This document shows, piece by piece, positions 12,301 through 23,989 of a DNA stretch of 64,000 nucleotides. Source of the DNA: Onchocerca lupi (lineage: Eukaryota; Nematoda; Chromadorea; Rhabditida; Onchocercidae); assembly GCA_028564675.1 (NCBI GenBank), contig JAOVVO010000369.1, positions 16,190-80,189 on the forward strand, written 5' to 3'. The notes below the pieces were generated by a model. It did not search any database. It saw nothing but the letters and a program-made list of their open reading frames with translations, and was not told where the DNA came from. Numbering within the stretch: the stretch's first letter is position 1; every line of letters starts with the position of its first letter. A program made the position numbers and the translations under genes.

Positions 12301-15300
12301 TATGCTCAAAATCTTCGGAATTATTTTTTAAAAACAGTAAAGAAAGAAAAAAATAAAAGAAAATATTTCAGTTACGTGAACAGATCAAAGTATTGGAAAT
12401 AAGTCAACGAAATTTAATGGAAGCACGTGATATGCAAGTAGGTGCAAAAGAATTCTTAGAAAGTGAACTTGAAAGGCTACAAGAAATACTGAATGTGAAC
12501 GAAGTTCATCGATTGACAAGGAAGTATAAATTCTCATTACTTATTGAACAGGTAATATTTTGATTATTTTGTATTTTGATTATTTTGTATATTTTGATTA
12601 TTCATCCATATTATTTCAACTATTTCAAGTCTTTTGTTTACTAATTTTTTTTTCCTCAACAATATGTTTTCTCCATATGGGAAAAAGAATTTTTGAAATG
12701 AAAATCATTTGACGACGCATTTAGGTCTAATTTTGCTTAAGCATATATTACATTCTTTAGTTTTATTCATATTAGGTGGCATTGTTTAATAAAATTGTTT
12801 GGAAAAAAAATAGCAAATCATCATTAATACACTTTCAAAGAATTGTGAATGCATGAATTATTATATGGAAGATAATTACAGTGTACTGATAACAGTGCCA
12901 ATTATCTTGCAACATTGATAATGTTGAATTATAATAGTGATATTTAGCTGCAAGTATTAATCGAATTGATAAAGAAATCACCAAAGATTGAAAAGGATTC
13001 ACTTGATAATCTGAAAGCTTTTGTTTCCCAGTTGAAACAAATGAAAGAGGAAGAATATCAACCACTTATGAACAGGTTCTTTTTTGTTTCCTCTAGTTTA
13101 CTGTATTGAGTTCGCTACTGTATCTACTGTAAGTTATGATTACCATAGTATCATTTCATTGGAAAGAATGAAATGATGAAATATAATGAATGTTTTTTAA
13201 TAATGAATTAAAATGTTTTGAAAGTTTCTACCAATGTAAAAACTTTAAGATTAGCTTAGATAATTCGTTTATAACCAAGACATTGGAATATTTCTTCCAA
13301 TATTCTCTGAAATATACTGTCTAATTTCCAGCAATGGAGAAAAACAAAGTAAAGTTGATGAACATGTTGGATCGGTTGAAGGTGAATCCGATTCTGTATC
13401 GCAAGCACCATCTGATGCAACTTTTCAATCCTCAACTCCGGCTCGATTCTACGCCTACAGTACCCTTCCGACATCATCATATAAGTACTGCATTTTACGT
13501 ATAATTTATGCATGCACGTTACTAATGAATTTGAAAAAGAACAAAAGCAATCTTATATGTATATATTTGTTTAAATTTTTGACAAAACAAGCGATGTCAA
13601 CTAATTTGGATACTTAAATTTTTATATTCTTTTATCATTAAATTTCATTAATTTCTTCCAAACGTATCAATTTGCTCAATTTTCAAGTTTTAGGCTATCA
13701 GCAACAGTGAAATATTTAAGTGAAAGTAATTCCGCCGTTGAAATACGACAATTGGAAGCAATGGATAATGGAACACAATCGTCAGTAAAGAAAATTTCAC
13801 CATTTCCAGATCCACCACCTACTTTAATCCTTAGTAATTCCACTTTTTTCGTTTCAAATTGTTTTTCAAAAAAAGAAATTAAATCCGTTTGACATGAGCA
13901 TTTGTAATCATTCTTGCCAATGCATTATTAGAAATTTTTGATTCCGAAATATCTTCGAATTAAATGATTTATGAATTCTAAAGAATTTTTGAATAGACGT
14001 TTTTACGATTTCTTTACGGAATCTTAGCAGACTTCTGAAAAATGGGAAGTGTTGTTTCAGACAAGGATATGGCAGTAGAATACAGTAAAGATGGCCGTCT
14101 TCATTACATTCCTAAAAGCATTTCACGTTCCGCTTCAGGTGATCGGCGAGGTAACAATGGTTTTTCATCGCATGAGATGGAAGATGGTGGTGATTTATCA
14201 AGCGAACAAGTGCATTCAAGAACAAATAGCACTGGTAATATAAAAGTTTCATCTCATTCAATTAAAAGTATAAGTAAATCAAATTTTATAAAATGTTCTG
14301 TTCTATTCATTTTGAAATATTTTTTTTTTTTGACGACTTTTAATTTCCTACGTGATTGCTATGTGATTTCTAATTTGTAATTTTTATTAACACCAAGATA
14401 TTTGCAGTGGCAACATGTATGAAAGACTTTCTGGTTTTCTTCATGTTTTCTTTATTAAAAATTGTCTTTGAGAATTGAAAATGAAATGAATCAATTGAGC
14501 CTGGTGAATTATAGAAGCTCTTAATCGAACATTTCAATAAAATTAATTAATTACAGGAACGAATATTTTGTATGATATTCGACGAGTTGAGTTAGCTCGC
14601 GGTAACCAACCATCGGTACGCTTAATGGCAAAAGCATTTGAAACAATGGAATCAAATGCAACAAAAACTTTTCTAAACTCAAAACGATCTTTGTTTGGTA
14701 TACGTAAATCACGTTCCGTTGAAACCACTGGAATAGGAAAAGGCATTGGAAGCGCTGCAAAGAATGTATGTATTTTTGTTTTTCTAAATCAAAATTAAAA
14801 TTTAAATGAATCAAATTTATTCATAATCTTTCTGATTCTAGGTGATAACACCTTTAGCACCATCACCAGTATCAATTACTGTACTTGGACGAAATACATC
14901 ACTAAGTCATATCGAAGAATTAATGGGTAGTCAATCACCATTCGGAAATGTTTCTCGCGGAAGTCGAAATCCATTCAAAATTATGAGTTCGACTTTTTTT
15001 TTCTTTTTTCGAAAAAAATTTCAATTTTTTACTTTCTAGTTTTTTTTTTTTTTTTAAACTTCAAGCAAATCCAGGAAATACTGTACATTATATAATATAA
15101 AGTATTTTCTGATGATATATAGTACAGTTAAATCATGTGTCTTGAATCAAGAACCGACTTCCATGAATAGTAATTGTTCTATTGAAAGTTGCTTTATCAC
15201 TTCCAAATGTTTGAGATATATAACCAAGTAATTAATGATAATCCAATGTATTGAATTCAAAAATTCTTTCATACAAAAAGTTGTTTTATAATGCAGTTCC

Positions 15301-16178
15301 CAAATAAATTTACTGAATAATATTTTCCAGGATCCACTAATTGAAAATACCGGAAATCACAATACAATTTTCTATTTTTAAACTTGTTTTCAGAAACAAA
15401 ATTGGTCGAACGTGTACGACGAAGTTTGAGCAGATCAAGTTCCAAACAATGTCGAGATCAATCATCGGAAAGCGGTCAAAGTATTAGGCGCAGTGGTGAA
15501 AACACTACGATAATTGATCAGAAAACTGAAGTACTTGAAAGATTAGAAGAAGCAAAGGTATGGTCATGAACTGTGTTTTCCATAATTTTTTGTCCTCGCA
15601 ATTAAAACAGATTTTCATACGCTCTTGGAAATTGGCTTTTTAAAAAGAAAAATTCCCCAAATCTGAAAGAAAAGAAGTCCATATTTGTATAACACTATCT
15701 TAATGCAAAAGATGGCAACAACTAGATTTACCGGATGAAATTCTTGACCTCAAATCAGTTTATTCAGTTTTCTCACCTGTTAAGCTATTAATGCTTTTTG
15801 ATTATGTTGTTTATATAAATCAAATCAAGCAATTTTTGGACTGTTTGCAATATTCAGAAATATACATCAAAATATTTTCTTTGCTTACTGCAAAGTTGAT
15901 TCAAAAAGTAAAACTATTTTCATGTTGATTAATTCGGACTTAAATTTGGTAAACTTTACAACTTTTTTGGCAATAGATTTAAAATAGCGGTGAAAGTTAA
16001 GTATTTTTAATAAGAATTGCTAACTTTATTCTAGAATTTTAGATTTTCTGTTGCAAGATAAATTTATTATTTAAATATTCAGGCTTCTCATACATCATCG
16101 TCACCTATAAAAAAAGCGAAAAGCAAGCCTCGTACCAAAAAGAAAGTAAAAAAGACAACAACAATCACTGTTACCTAG
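399..16178 (+). CDS. MTCL/SOGA-family microtubule-associated coiled-coil protein (5' partial)
   Basis: Large coiled-coil protein, about 1,701 residues in 38 phase-consistent exons: 399-494, 931-1100, 1741-1835, 2056-2188, 2473-2628, 2803-2964, 3345-3512, 3671-3760, 3945-4091, 4157-4242, 5165-5269, 5606-5669, 5902-6094, 6233-6351, 6566-6664, 7199-7303, 7417-7506, 7995-8105, 8609-8752, 8861-8941, 9028-9201, 9398-9563, 9659-9784, 10065-10198, 10443-10577, 10968-11057, 11179-11316, 11502-11681, 12083-12244, 12372-12551, 12948-13075, 13332-13484, 13694-13833, 14061-14234, 14557-14765, 14842-14986, 15394-15557, 16083-16178. The first exon starts mid-codon, so the start lies upstream of the window. 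Family call rests on blocks I recognise from vertebrate MTCL1/SOGA: CRILQFKLRKSER (2803-2964), RELESELRIAKEVSVRLHNE (3345-3512) and KENAWKEKR (9659-9784). Family members crosslink or stabilise non-centrosomal microtubules. The C-terminal part is Ser-rich and ends in a Lys-rich tail (KKAKSKPRTKKKVKK). Weak points: the 6094 donor and the 7995 acceptor. Confidence 0.
544..568. repeat. Perfect 25-nt palindrome in an intron
   Basis: Arms TTACCGTACTTT (544-555) and its exact reverse complement (557-568) flank a single central G. It lies in the intron between the exons ending 494 and starting 931. No function is apparent. Confidence 0.8.
4616..4918. repeat. Inverted repeat in the longest MTCL-like intron (possible MITE remnant)
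   Basis: About 31 nt at 4616-4646 (including CATATCACTTATCA) recur inverted at 4888-4918 with a few mismatches. The pair sits in the 922-nt intron 4243-5164, which is much longer than its neighbours. Terminal-inverted-repeat architecture suggests a small non-autonomous DNA element, but no target duplication was established. Confidence 0.45.
7029..7094. repeat. Intronic hairpin with about 25-nt arms
   Basis: The left arm starts near 7029 (AAGCAATATCATC then AAATTTGTCTTC) and pairs with GAAGACAAATT then ATATATTGCTT ending near 7094, with a small bulge and a loop of about ten bases. It lies in the intron 6665-7198 of the coiled-coil gene. Confidence 0.6.
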
Positions 16179-16239
16179 AACAACACTTTGATCGATGTCG
16201 GCAGATAGAACTGATGTATAACTCATTTCGAGCTTTAAA

Positions 16240-16245
16240 AATAAA
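16240..16245 (+). terminator. Polyadenylation signal AATAAA of the MTCL/SOGA-like gene
   Basis: AATAAA about 62 nt after the TAG stop at 16176-16178, a normal distance for a nematode 3' UTR. Confidence 0.6.
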
Positions 16246-19200
16246 AGAATAATTTTAGACATTTCTTCTTTCAACTTTCCCGAAATTTTTACGCTCTGTT
16301 TTAGCCTATAAAATTATTATCTATTTACCATTGGGTGTTAAATTTTGCATCTAAATGATCATAAGTTGTTATTCTTCCCAACGAAAAATTATGACTTTTA
16401 TAATAATGTTACAAACATGTGTATAAACAAGATCTTCTACCTTTTCCTGATAATTGCTTTATATCTGAATTATAATATATTGTTAGCACCTCATGAAATC
16501 TAGCAATGTTGTGTTCGGATTTTTGTCAATTTCATCTAATTTTCGGCTGTCACTGTTCGTTTCGATATAGCTAAAAGGTAATTTAAAGGCACAGTAATTT
16601 TTAAATTTTAGTCTAAAGATTTTTAATTATATTTACAATGGTAATAATAATAATTGTACGATCATTTTCCATTTATCATAGTTTGTTAGATGAAAGAAAG
16701 TGATATTTGATATCGTCCGCTCGTCTTTATTAATTTTTTTTTTTTTTTTTTTTTTACTAGTAGAATGTTGAAGATGACTGCATGTTGCAGGAAATCTGCA
16801 AAACGACATTGCTGAGATTCGAATTCTTGCAATTAAGTGCCAAGTCATAATTTCGTTTTTGACAAAGTTTTCTCAAGTTGGGATTATTGTTATTAGTTGT
16901 GATCTGCCATCACAATTTATTTTATCTAATTGCTCTCTCTTCCACTGTTGATATTTATTCACTGATCAGTATTTTTTTTTCAACAATGTACTAACTTCTT
17001 GTTCACAAGTAATATAAGCAATCGTTAAGTTTCTCATTTATTTATAATCTCATTTTACTGGCATGGATCGATTTTATTTACAAATTTTAAATGAATTTCT
17101 CATTCTAGGCACAAGTTTTTAGCTATAATTAATTTAAAAATCTTTGAAACTACACGATTTGCTGATGTGATGCACTTATTTGTTCCTTGTTTTTCAATCA
17201 ATAAGTTGCCTAATACTGATCTAAAGCTGCCTTATCATTTTCTTTATTATTTCTATATGTCGTATCTTTTTCATTATCCTTCCTGATTTCTAAAATGTAC
17301 TTATAAAGTCTCATTTTTGCGGTACGTGAAGTAAAGAATAAAGTGATATTAGAAATGAATTATAATTAAATATTTTATTTCATTAAATTGAAAGGAAAAA
17401 AAGTGCGTAATTACTATTTGTTTTCGGCAGCTGCGAAGTTTCTTTAGAGAACGCAAATATGATAGAAAAAGAAATGGTCTAATGATACTGATATCAGTAT
17501 AAATGTCAAAACAAATATTAATTAGAAACTGAATTATTGGAACTTAAGTATCAAAATGCTCTAATATTTCGTGTTTTCATCATTGCTAAAATATATGATG
17601 TAGAAGTATGTGTGCGTTGCATGTAAAAAGATTGGATTAATTCAGCAGGTGATATTAAGTGAAATTAAGTAAAATTATTTTAATTCTTTCATAAATAAAC
17701 AATTCATAGGATGTCTTAAATAAATGAACAGAAAACAACAAATATACACAATAAGCAAGAATTGAGTATTATTAAACTTCGAATTGCCATAAAGTTGTTT
17801 TTGATACTCATTTCTATCGCTGAATTTACACATCTTCCGATAATCCAGTTCCAGAAATTATGCGAATTATTTAAAAATTCAGTTCCATGCGACTAAATCA
17901 TGCTAAAGTAAGAATGTGGTACGGATGACATGATAAGAGGGAATTGCGCACAATCAGTAATCAGTAATCTTAGTGAATTTCCAATTTAATCTGATATCAT
18001 CTCTTGAACCAGTTGCTTGGATAAAAGCAACGTTAAATATTCTATATGGAATCCAGATCATGGTACCAAGTCATCGGGAATACTATTGAAGTGAATCTTG
18101 AATAGTTTTATAAAAAATACAGTATCCATGCGTTAAGATTAGCACCATTCTAGAATTGTCCTGTTGAAGAGATATTGATGAAATAAAGTTGATTTAAGCA
18201 AACAAGAAAAATACTAGCTGAGAAAGTTCAGATGATGGAATCTGGTTGAAATGATAAATTTGAAAAAATTGAAGAATGAATGAAATTGATTGAGAAATCA
18301 CTATTCACCCATTTTACCATGTTTTAGAAATAATCAGTGAATGCGTAACTTGATAATTTTTTCGAATAGATTTTATCCCGAAAAGTCAGCAGTGAGAAGA
18401 ATTATAAAATGTTAAACTTGAATAGTATAAGCCAGATTTCAAGAAATGTATAGTTCTTGAAATAGTGATCATTCATTCTGTGATACTTTAGTTTTAACTA
18501 ACAACTATTCTAAATGCTAAAACAATTAAAATATATGTTCAAAATGCTCTTATAAGATAACCTTATAGAATTAAGAATTCTGAGCAAGATCATTCCTACT
18601 TGTGCGACAGGAATTTCTATAAAGAATCCACCTGCTTCATTATTTGATCTTACAGTGTTACAAATACCAACATGGGATCGATTAAGTCACTCGTGAAAAT
18701 ATTTCAGAGAGAAGGAATACTTTTTCTTTTCTAACAACATTTTCTCAAAATTTTAGCCAAAACAACAAGACATTACCACTGCGTAGTGGCTAACAGTGAT
18801 TAATGGTCAATAAATCCAATCACCAATATATCTTCACATTATAAGTTTCCCTCTGGAAAACAGTGTGGGCAATTACCACATATGTATTGAATAATACTCA
18901 CTAAGATAATACTGATAATATCGAAATTGAAATTGGATTTTAAATATAATATACAGCTTCAAATCGGCTAATAAAAAAGTTTCAGTGTTTATTGCTTAAG
19001 ATGATATTATATTAACAAATCAACTATTATTTCTTTTCGATGCGAAAGTACTACTCAACTATGAGTAATTATCTTATTTACAACTAACTGGACCCAAGCC
19101 AAGCGTGGTCGGTCTTAGCTAATCTGAAAGTTCTTAAATATATGCCTATTCGAATGCAAATTTCAAATCAATCGGCGAAAAACTCCAAACGTTGCGTGGC

Positions 19201-19600
19201 AACTAACAACGAACACTAAATAGATTGTTTGTATTTACAGAAGACATTTTTTCATAGTGATCCGACCAGTTGATCTAACCAGTGTATCATTGTTGCATAG
19301 CGAGAATTTGTCGATTTTTTAAATGGGAACATACTGAGACTGTTGAAGATGGGAGGTTTCCGCGGTGAGATATGGGATATACGGGGATATGGGTAGACTT
19401 CTTAGTCTTTGAGTTATTTGAAGTCCATTAATTTGTTATTTCTTTGAGATCTTTAAGTAGTAGCGTTATTTGGGTATAATATGAGATGATATGCATGCGA
19501 AATATTAAGTTTTTAGGGCATATGACAGAATATGAATCTAGAAGATGTAGGTGTATTTTTTTCCCTTTTTGTATGGTTTCATGATTTGTTTTCCAAGCTA
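16246..19600. other. Intergenic sequence between the MTCL/SOGA-like gene and eL29
   Basis: About 3.3 kb of A+T-rich sequence with no ORF or exon I can support. It contains a copy of a dispersed repeat near 19141-19230 and a short G-rich patch with repeated GATATGGG-type words near 19360-19400, about 250 nt upstream of the eL29 start. Confidence 0.5.
19141..19230 (+). repeat. Dispersed repeat, copy 1
   Basis: Shares the core CCTATTCGAATGCAA followed by a CAATCGGCGAA-AAACT-like segment with two other places in the window (inverted at 41221-41315, direct at 62526-62600). Copies 1 and 2 also share TAACAACG(A) further on. An interspersed repeat family of unknown class. Confidence 0.55.
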
Positions 19601-19601
19601 A

Positions 19602-19611
19602 TTGCTTTCAG
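19602..19611 (+). promoter_or_regulatory. Probable trans-splice (SL) acceptor upstream of eL29
   Basis: TTGCTTTCAG ends 32 nt before the eL29 ATG and no upstream coding exon is visible, the arrangement expected of a spliced-leader acceptor in nematodes. A cis-spliced 5' UTR exon is the alternative. Confidence 0.45.
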
Positions 19612-19643
19612 GATAAATTCACTCAGATAGCCAATATAGCAGT

Positions 19644-20413
19644 ATGGCAAAATCAAAGAATCATACAAATCATAATCAGAGTATGTTTTCATTTTATTCA
19701 TTTGAACCTATAACTTTTTGTTATATTTGTACCACGAGAAGTATTGATTAATTGTATGAATTTTGTTTTTTTTTTCTTTTTTCCATGGTGTTTCGATTGA
19801 GATTCTCCGCTCTCTGAAAAGATATTTTGGAATCTAGAAACACAAAATGTATCATTCTTTTTCAAAGAGTAATCTACAATCGTTGGATGTTTCTGTAGTG
19901 ATAAATATTTCCATTTATTTGTATTAACGAATCTGTTTAATTAATTATAATGATGGAATGACCTTAGATATCACCGATTTAAATATGATGCTATTAACGT
20001 AATGCTAAAAATGCGCCTCAAGATTCTTTATTTTAAGGGGGGCGAGAGACCCCTTGTTTGTAAATCACAATATACTAGTCAAATTTAACATTTTATTTTG
20101 AACTGGAAAGAATTGTTTTCTTACTATTTTAAAAGCTTCTAGGACATTTTTTTCATCGTGTAGATGCCATTTAATCATCATTACTATTATACTGTGTAAT
20201 ATGTAGAGGATTTTTAAGTACCAGTTGTGGATATTCTGAGATACTGAACTAATTGTTTCAGATAGAAAAGATCATAGAAATGGTATTAAGAAGCCGAAGA
20301 AACATCGTTTCATGTCCATGAAAGGAGTTGATCAAAAGTTTTTGAGGAATCTCCGATTTGCGAAAAAGCATAACAAGCGGCATCAGCAGCAGAAGAAGGA
20401 ATCTAATGCTTAA
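19644..20413 (+). CDS. rpl-29: 60S ribosomal protein eL29
   Basis: Small, very basic component of the large cytosolic ribosomal subunit. Two exons, 19644-19680 and 20262-20413, joined within an Asn codon to give 62 residues, the usual size for eL29. The N-terminus MAKSKNHTNHNQ and the segments HRNGIKKP and GVDQKFLRNLRFAKKHNK match the family nearly residue for residue. The intron is 581 nt with a GTATGT donor and TTTCAG acceptor. The next gene, THOC7, follows in the same direction. Confidence 0.97.
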
Positions 20414-20460
20414 AATGGATTAACTTTTTAATCGCTTGATTGTTTTTTTGTTATGGTATC

Positions 20461-20466
20461 AATAAA
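20461..20466 (+). terminator. Polyadenylation signal of eL29
   Basis: AATAAA 48 nt after the stop codon, well before the THOC7 start region. Confidence 0.65.
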
Positions 20467-20870
20467 CTGTTAACAATACTGTCTGCATGTTGTGTTTCAC
20501 ACAAAGTTTCTGCAGATTTTACTTGTGGAACTGTTTTATTTCATTGAAAATACAGCCTTTCTTACCTGAGTTAGTGGGGTATTGTATTCCAAGACATTTA
20601 TTTATCCATCGATTGTGCCTTCTTATGATTTCTCTTTATATCTTGGAAAAAATCACTTATTTTGTGGGTTGGGAGCTTCGTTTTGATCTTTTGGTCTGAA
20701 TTATCAAGATTTCTTGAATTTTTTACCACTAAATTTTTCATTAATATGCTTTCAAGTAATTTTGAAAATTTTTCTAGAGATTTCAAATAGCTTTAAAAAT
20801 TCATTTTTAGTGAATTCATGTATTTAAGGTTCTAAACTTCATTTTCTTTTTATAAACTTTTGCGAGTAAC

Positions 20871-20880
20871 TGCTAACTTC
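20871..20880 (+). promoter_or_regulatory. Possible trans-splice acceptor of THOC7
   Basis: A CTAACTTCAG-type acceptor sits just before the THOC7 ATG at 20888. With the eL29 polyadenylation signal about 410 nt upstream, it fits either a monocistronic SL-spliced gene or the second gene of an operon. Confidence 0.45.
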
Positions 20881-20887
20881 AGTAAAT

Positions 20888-23204
20888 ATGAATGAGGAAT
20901 GCATTATCCGGAAGTTGGTGGCAGATGGAGATGGTGGTGGTGATGATCGTCGATTCGTAACCATTCTTACGTTACTGCTAAAACTTATTAAAGAACCGGA
21001 GCCGTCACAAAGGTTTAAAAAAAACTGATTTATGTAGCAGTTTTAAAATTTCTTCCACCTCTCCTATGTATTTTCGAAGAATTTTGGGAGTTTTTATGAA
21101 AGTTCTGGAGATGTTTTGAAGGACATTTACGAGAGTAAATCATGGGATGAAAATTTTGGTTGTATAATTGTTTTTAGCTTACTGCCACGAATTTTGAAAA
21201 CGATAGATGCTGCAGAAATTGCGATGAAGAAGCAGGTATTGATTTCCGCAATGAATGAGCGACAGATACAAGAGTATTCTATGCTCACCAATCATATAGG
21301 CAAGTTTATTTCATTGTTTTGAGTCCACTGATTTAATAATAACAATCAAAAATGAATTGCTCAATGTTAAATTGAATGTTGCAGAGATGTCCAGTTTCTT
21401 GTATAAACATTTCCTAGTTTTTTTTTTTCTACAAACAATATAGAATTGCACGCTTAATGTTCTTCCAAAAAAAAATTCTCAGAATTATCTTTTTATGTTT
21501 CTTGAAGCTAAAGGGATGAAAGATCATTTTCCGATGCTATTCAACCTTGCGCTTAAAAGTATTACTTGAATAACGCTTTCTTCTATTCTTGAAGATTGGA
21601 GATAATATAGTTAACTTGTACACTATGCTTCGAAACTTAACTTTATATAAGCAAAATTAGACATTTTTACGTCATTACTTATTATTTCCTGTGCAGTAGC
21701 ATATAGTAACATTTTTTATACTGTATAATGTCAAAAGAAAATTAGTAATTCGTGCTACTTGGTTTAATGATTCAAGATTTATAAATTATTATAGAACAAG
21801 AAATTGTAAAGGCGAATGAAAAGATGTCCATCGCAAAAAAAGAATTGTCTATCGCAAAAGGAATGCGAAAAAATAAAGAAGAATATGAATTATTGGCCAA
21901 AATGATTGAAAAGGTGCCGTCAAGGCCAGAAACCACCAGGTTTTCTTCTTTTTTTTAATCTCTTCTGTTGAACCGAAAAAAAAATTGAAGAAATTGTCAG
22001 AAGAAATTGAGACTTCTGAAGAAATCGATACTTCATTGTCAATCTCAAGTAACTCAAAAACTCGATTATATTACAAAACTATGGTCATCCAAAATATCTT
22101 CCTTATGGAAGTTTCAGAACTATCTTGGCTTTATACATTTTAATACTGTACAATAAAAATTCACTTCATGCTTATCGAAATTCACGCATTTCTTTTGCGA
22201 ACAAAATTCTTTCATTTCCATTTCGATTTGACAGAGATTCCAATGAAAAGTAAACAAGTAATTCAACTTCAATAACTGAGCGTTTTTAATCCAAGAATTT
22301 TTATGTGCAGCGAAGTGGTTTTGCACAACGAAGTGTTAAAAAGTAAACTGCAAATCCAGTAACTCTTTGGAATTTATTATATTTGCGAAGTTTTCAGTCC
22401 TTATTTAAATAATTGAATTTATTGAGAAATGATATAGTAGTATTTCCGTCGTTTTTATTGCAATTACTGGAACTTTAAGCGGTTGTGTTATTATCCATTT
22501 AATAAAAATTAAAATCGCAGGAAATTGGAGATAATCAAGAAGGAACTTGAAGAACTTCATGAAAAGCAACGGAATTTAGAAACGAAGGTTTGTTTATAAC
22601 TGATTTTCTCTTGTTGAATATCATTTGGTATCCTTTAACACATTAACGATTTTCAGAAATACTTCTGCAAAATCTCTAACCTGTAAAATTCTATTTTCGC
22701 AATCTTTCATCCTTATTTATTTATTTCAACAGTGCAATCTTTTAATCGTTAGAAACACAGTATTTATTTTAATTTAAATATAAATCTATTAAATAGAAAA
22801 TAGTATATGATGGGCTAACTTCTATTTCGCCGTATATATTTCATCATAATAATCTTTTCACACTGAATAATATGGTAATCATACCACATTTTCCCTGATT
22901 CATCACATCAGGCGATTTTCAGTTAGCAGACCGGCGCAACCATTTGCATGCCTTCAATATCATATTGGCAAACTTCTGTAGATTTTTGAAAGGTATGCTT
23001 TTAGATCATGCAGAAAATATCATTTCACTCCTAGCAGTTCTTCAAATTCCATCTTTTTTTTTCCTGATCTTTCTTCACTTTTGTGTCAAGAATTCAGCTG
23101 GAAAGTAAAGATTTCTAATTGCAGATGAAGAAAATGATGAAATAATGAATAACGATGATAACCTAGATGGCACAACTATGGACATTAAGAAAGAGAAAGC
23201 CTAA
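20888..23204 (+). CDS. thoc-7: THO complex subunit 7 (THOC7)
   Basis: Subunit of the nuclear THO/TREX complex, which couples transcription to mRNP assembly and export. Six exons: 20888-21012, 21178-21299, 21795-21939, 22521-22587, 22923-22992, 23125-23204; 202 residues against about 204 in human. Matches to the family: IIRKLVADGDGGGDDRR at the N-terminus, AKGMRKNKEEYELLAKMIE in the middle coiled coil, and LADRRNHLHAF near the C-terminus. The tail is acidic then Lys-rich. Intron 2 begins with GC (GCAAGT) rather than GT; only that choice restores the reading phase and the HIEQEIVKANE junction. Convergent with the PRL phosphatase gene downstream. Confidence 0.93.
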
Positions 23205-23989
23205 TCTGATCTCAATTTTAAATTGTTTCCATACGGGTATTTGATGATGTTACACTAATCGTACTGTTTTCGACACATTTAGTCTTACAATGTTTAAAAA
23301 AAATCTTACCACATGTCATGTACAGGAACGTTTGTGTGTAAATGTAACAGATGTTCGAAAAAATATATTTTGCACGATTATGGCAATGACAAACACAAAC
23401 ATGTCCATATGAATGAATTGGAATCAAAAACAAAAAGTACTTTTTGATTTCTCAGGAGACCAAGGCATTCAAGAATTTTAAATGAATATAATTCTAAAAG
23501 ATTCACGCATGAAACATTGAGAAATTTTTGTTCTCAATTTTTTTTAGTAATATGATCAGGTTTCAGTGAGCAAATGAAAAGGGAAAAGAGTAAAGAATAA
23601 CAGTGGAAAAAAAAGTGATGGCATCGAGTATTTTCTTGAAAAGCGCTTTTCAGAGCAGTCATTAAAGAATAGAAATATTACTGGTAAATGCTAATTTCTT
23701 ATACATAAAGTAGAGATATTTCATTTTTTTCATCTTCAGTTTTCACATAATTTGTGTACAAAGAGCCTAAAAAATTAAATACAGTTTTTTTTTTTTTTCA
23801 CATCGATGCGCGGTTCTATCCTGTATGTCCTTCCAGTACTATGAAATAGCTGTATTGAATAATCGAACAACCAAGATTTTAAATTAGAAGGATATTTTTT
23901 TTTTTTTTTTTTTTGAAGACTAGAATTTTGAAACATAGAAATGAGGTGAAATGATGTGTTAGAATAAAATATATCACATGGCTGACAAT
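23205..23989. other. Convergent intergenic region (THOC7 / PRL 3' ends)
   Basis: About 785 nt holding the 3' UTRs of two convergent genes. It contains T-rich runs (near 23786-23798 and 23896-23914) but no gene I can support. Confidence 0.6.
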
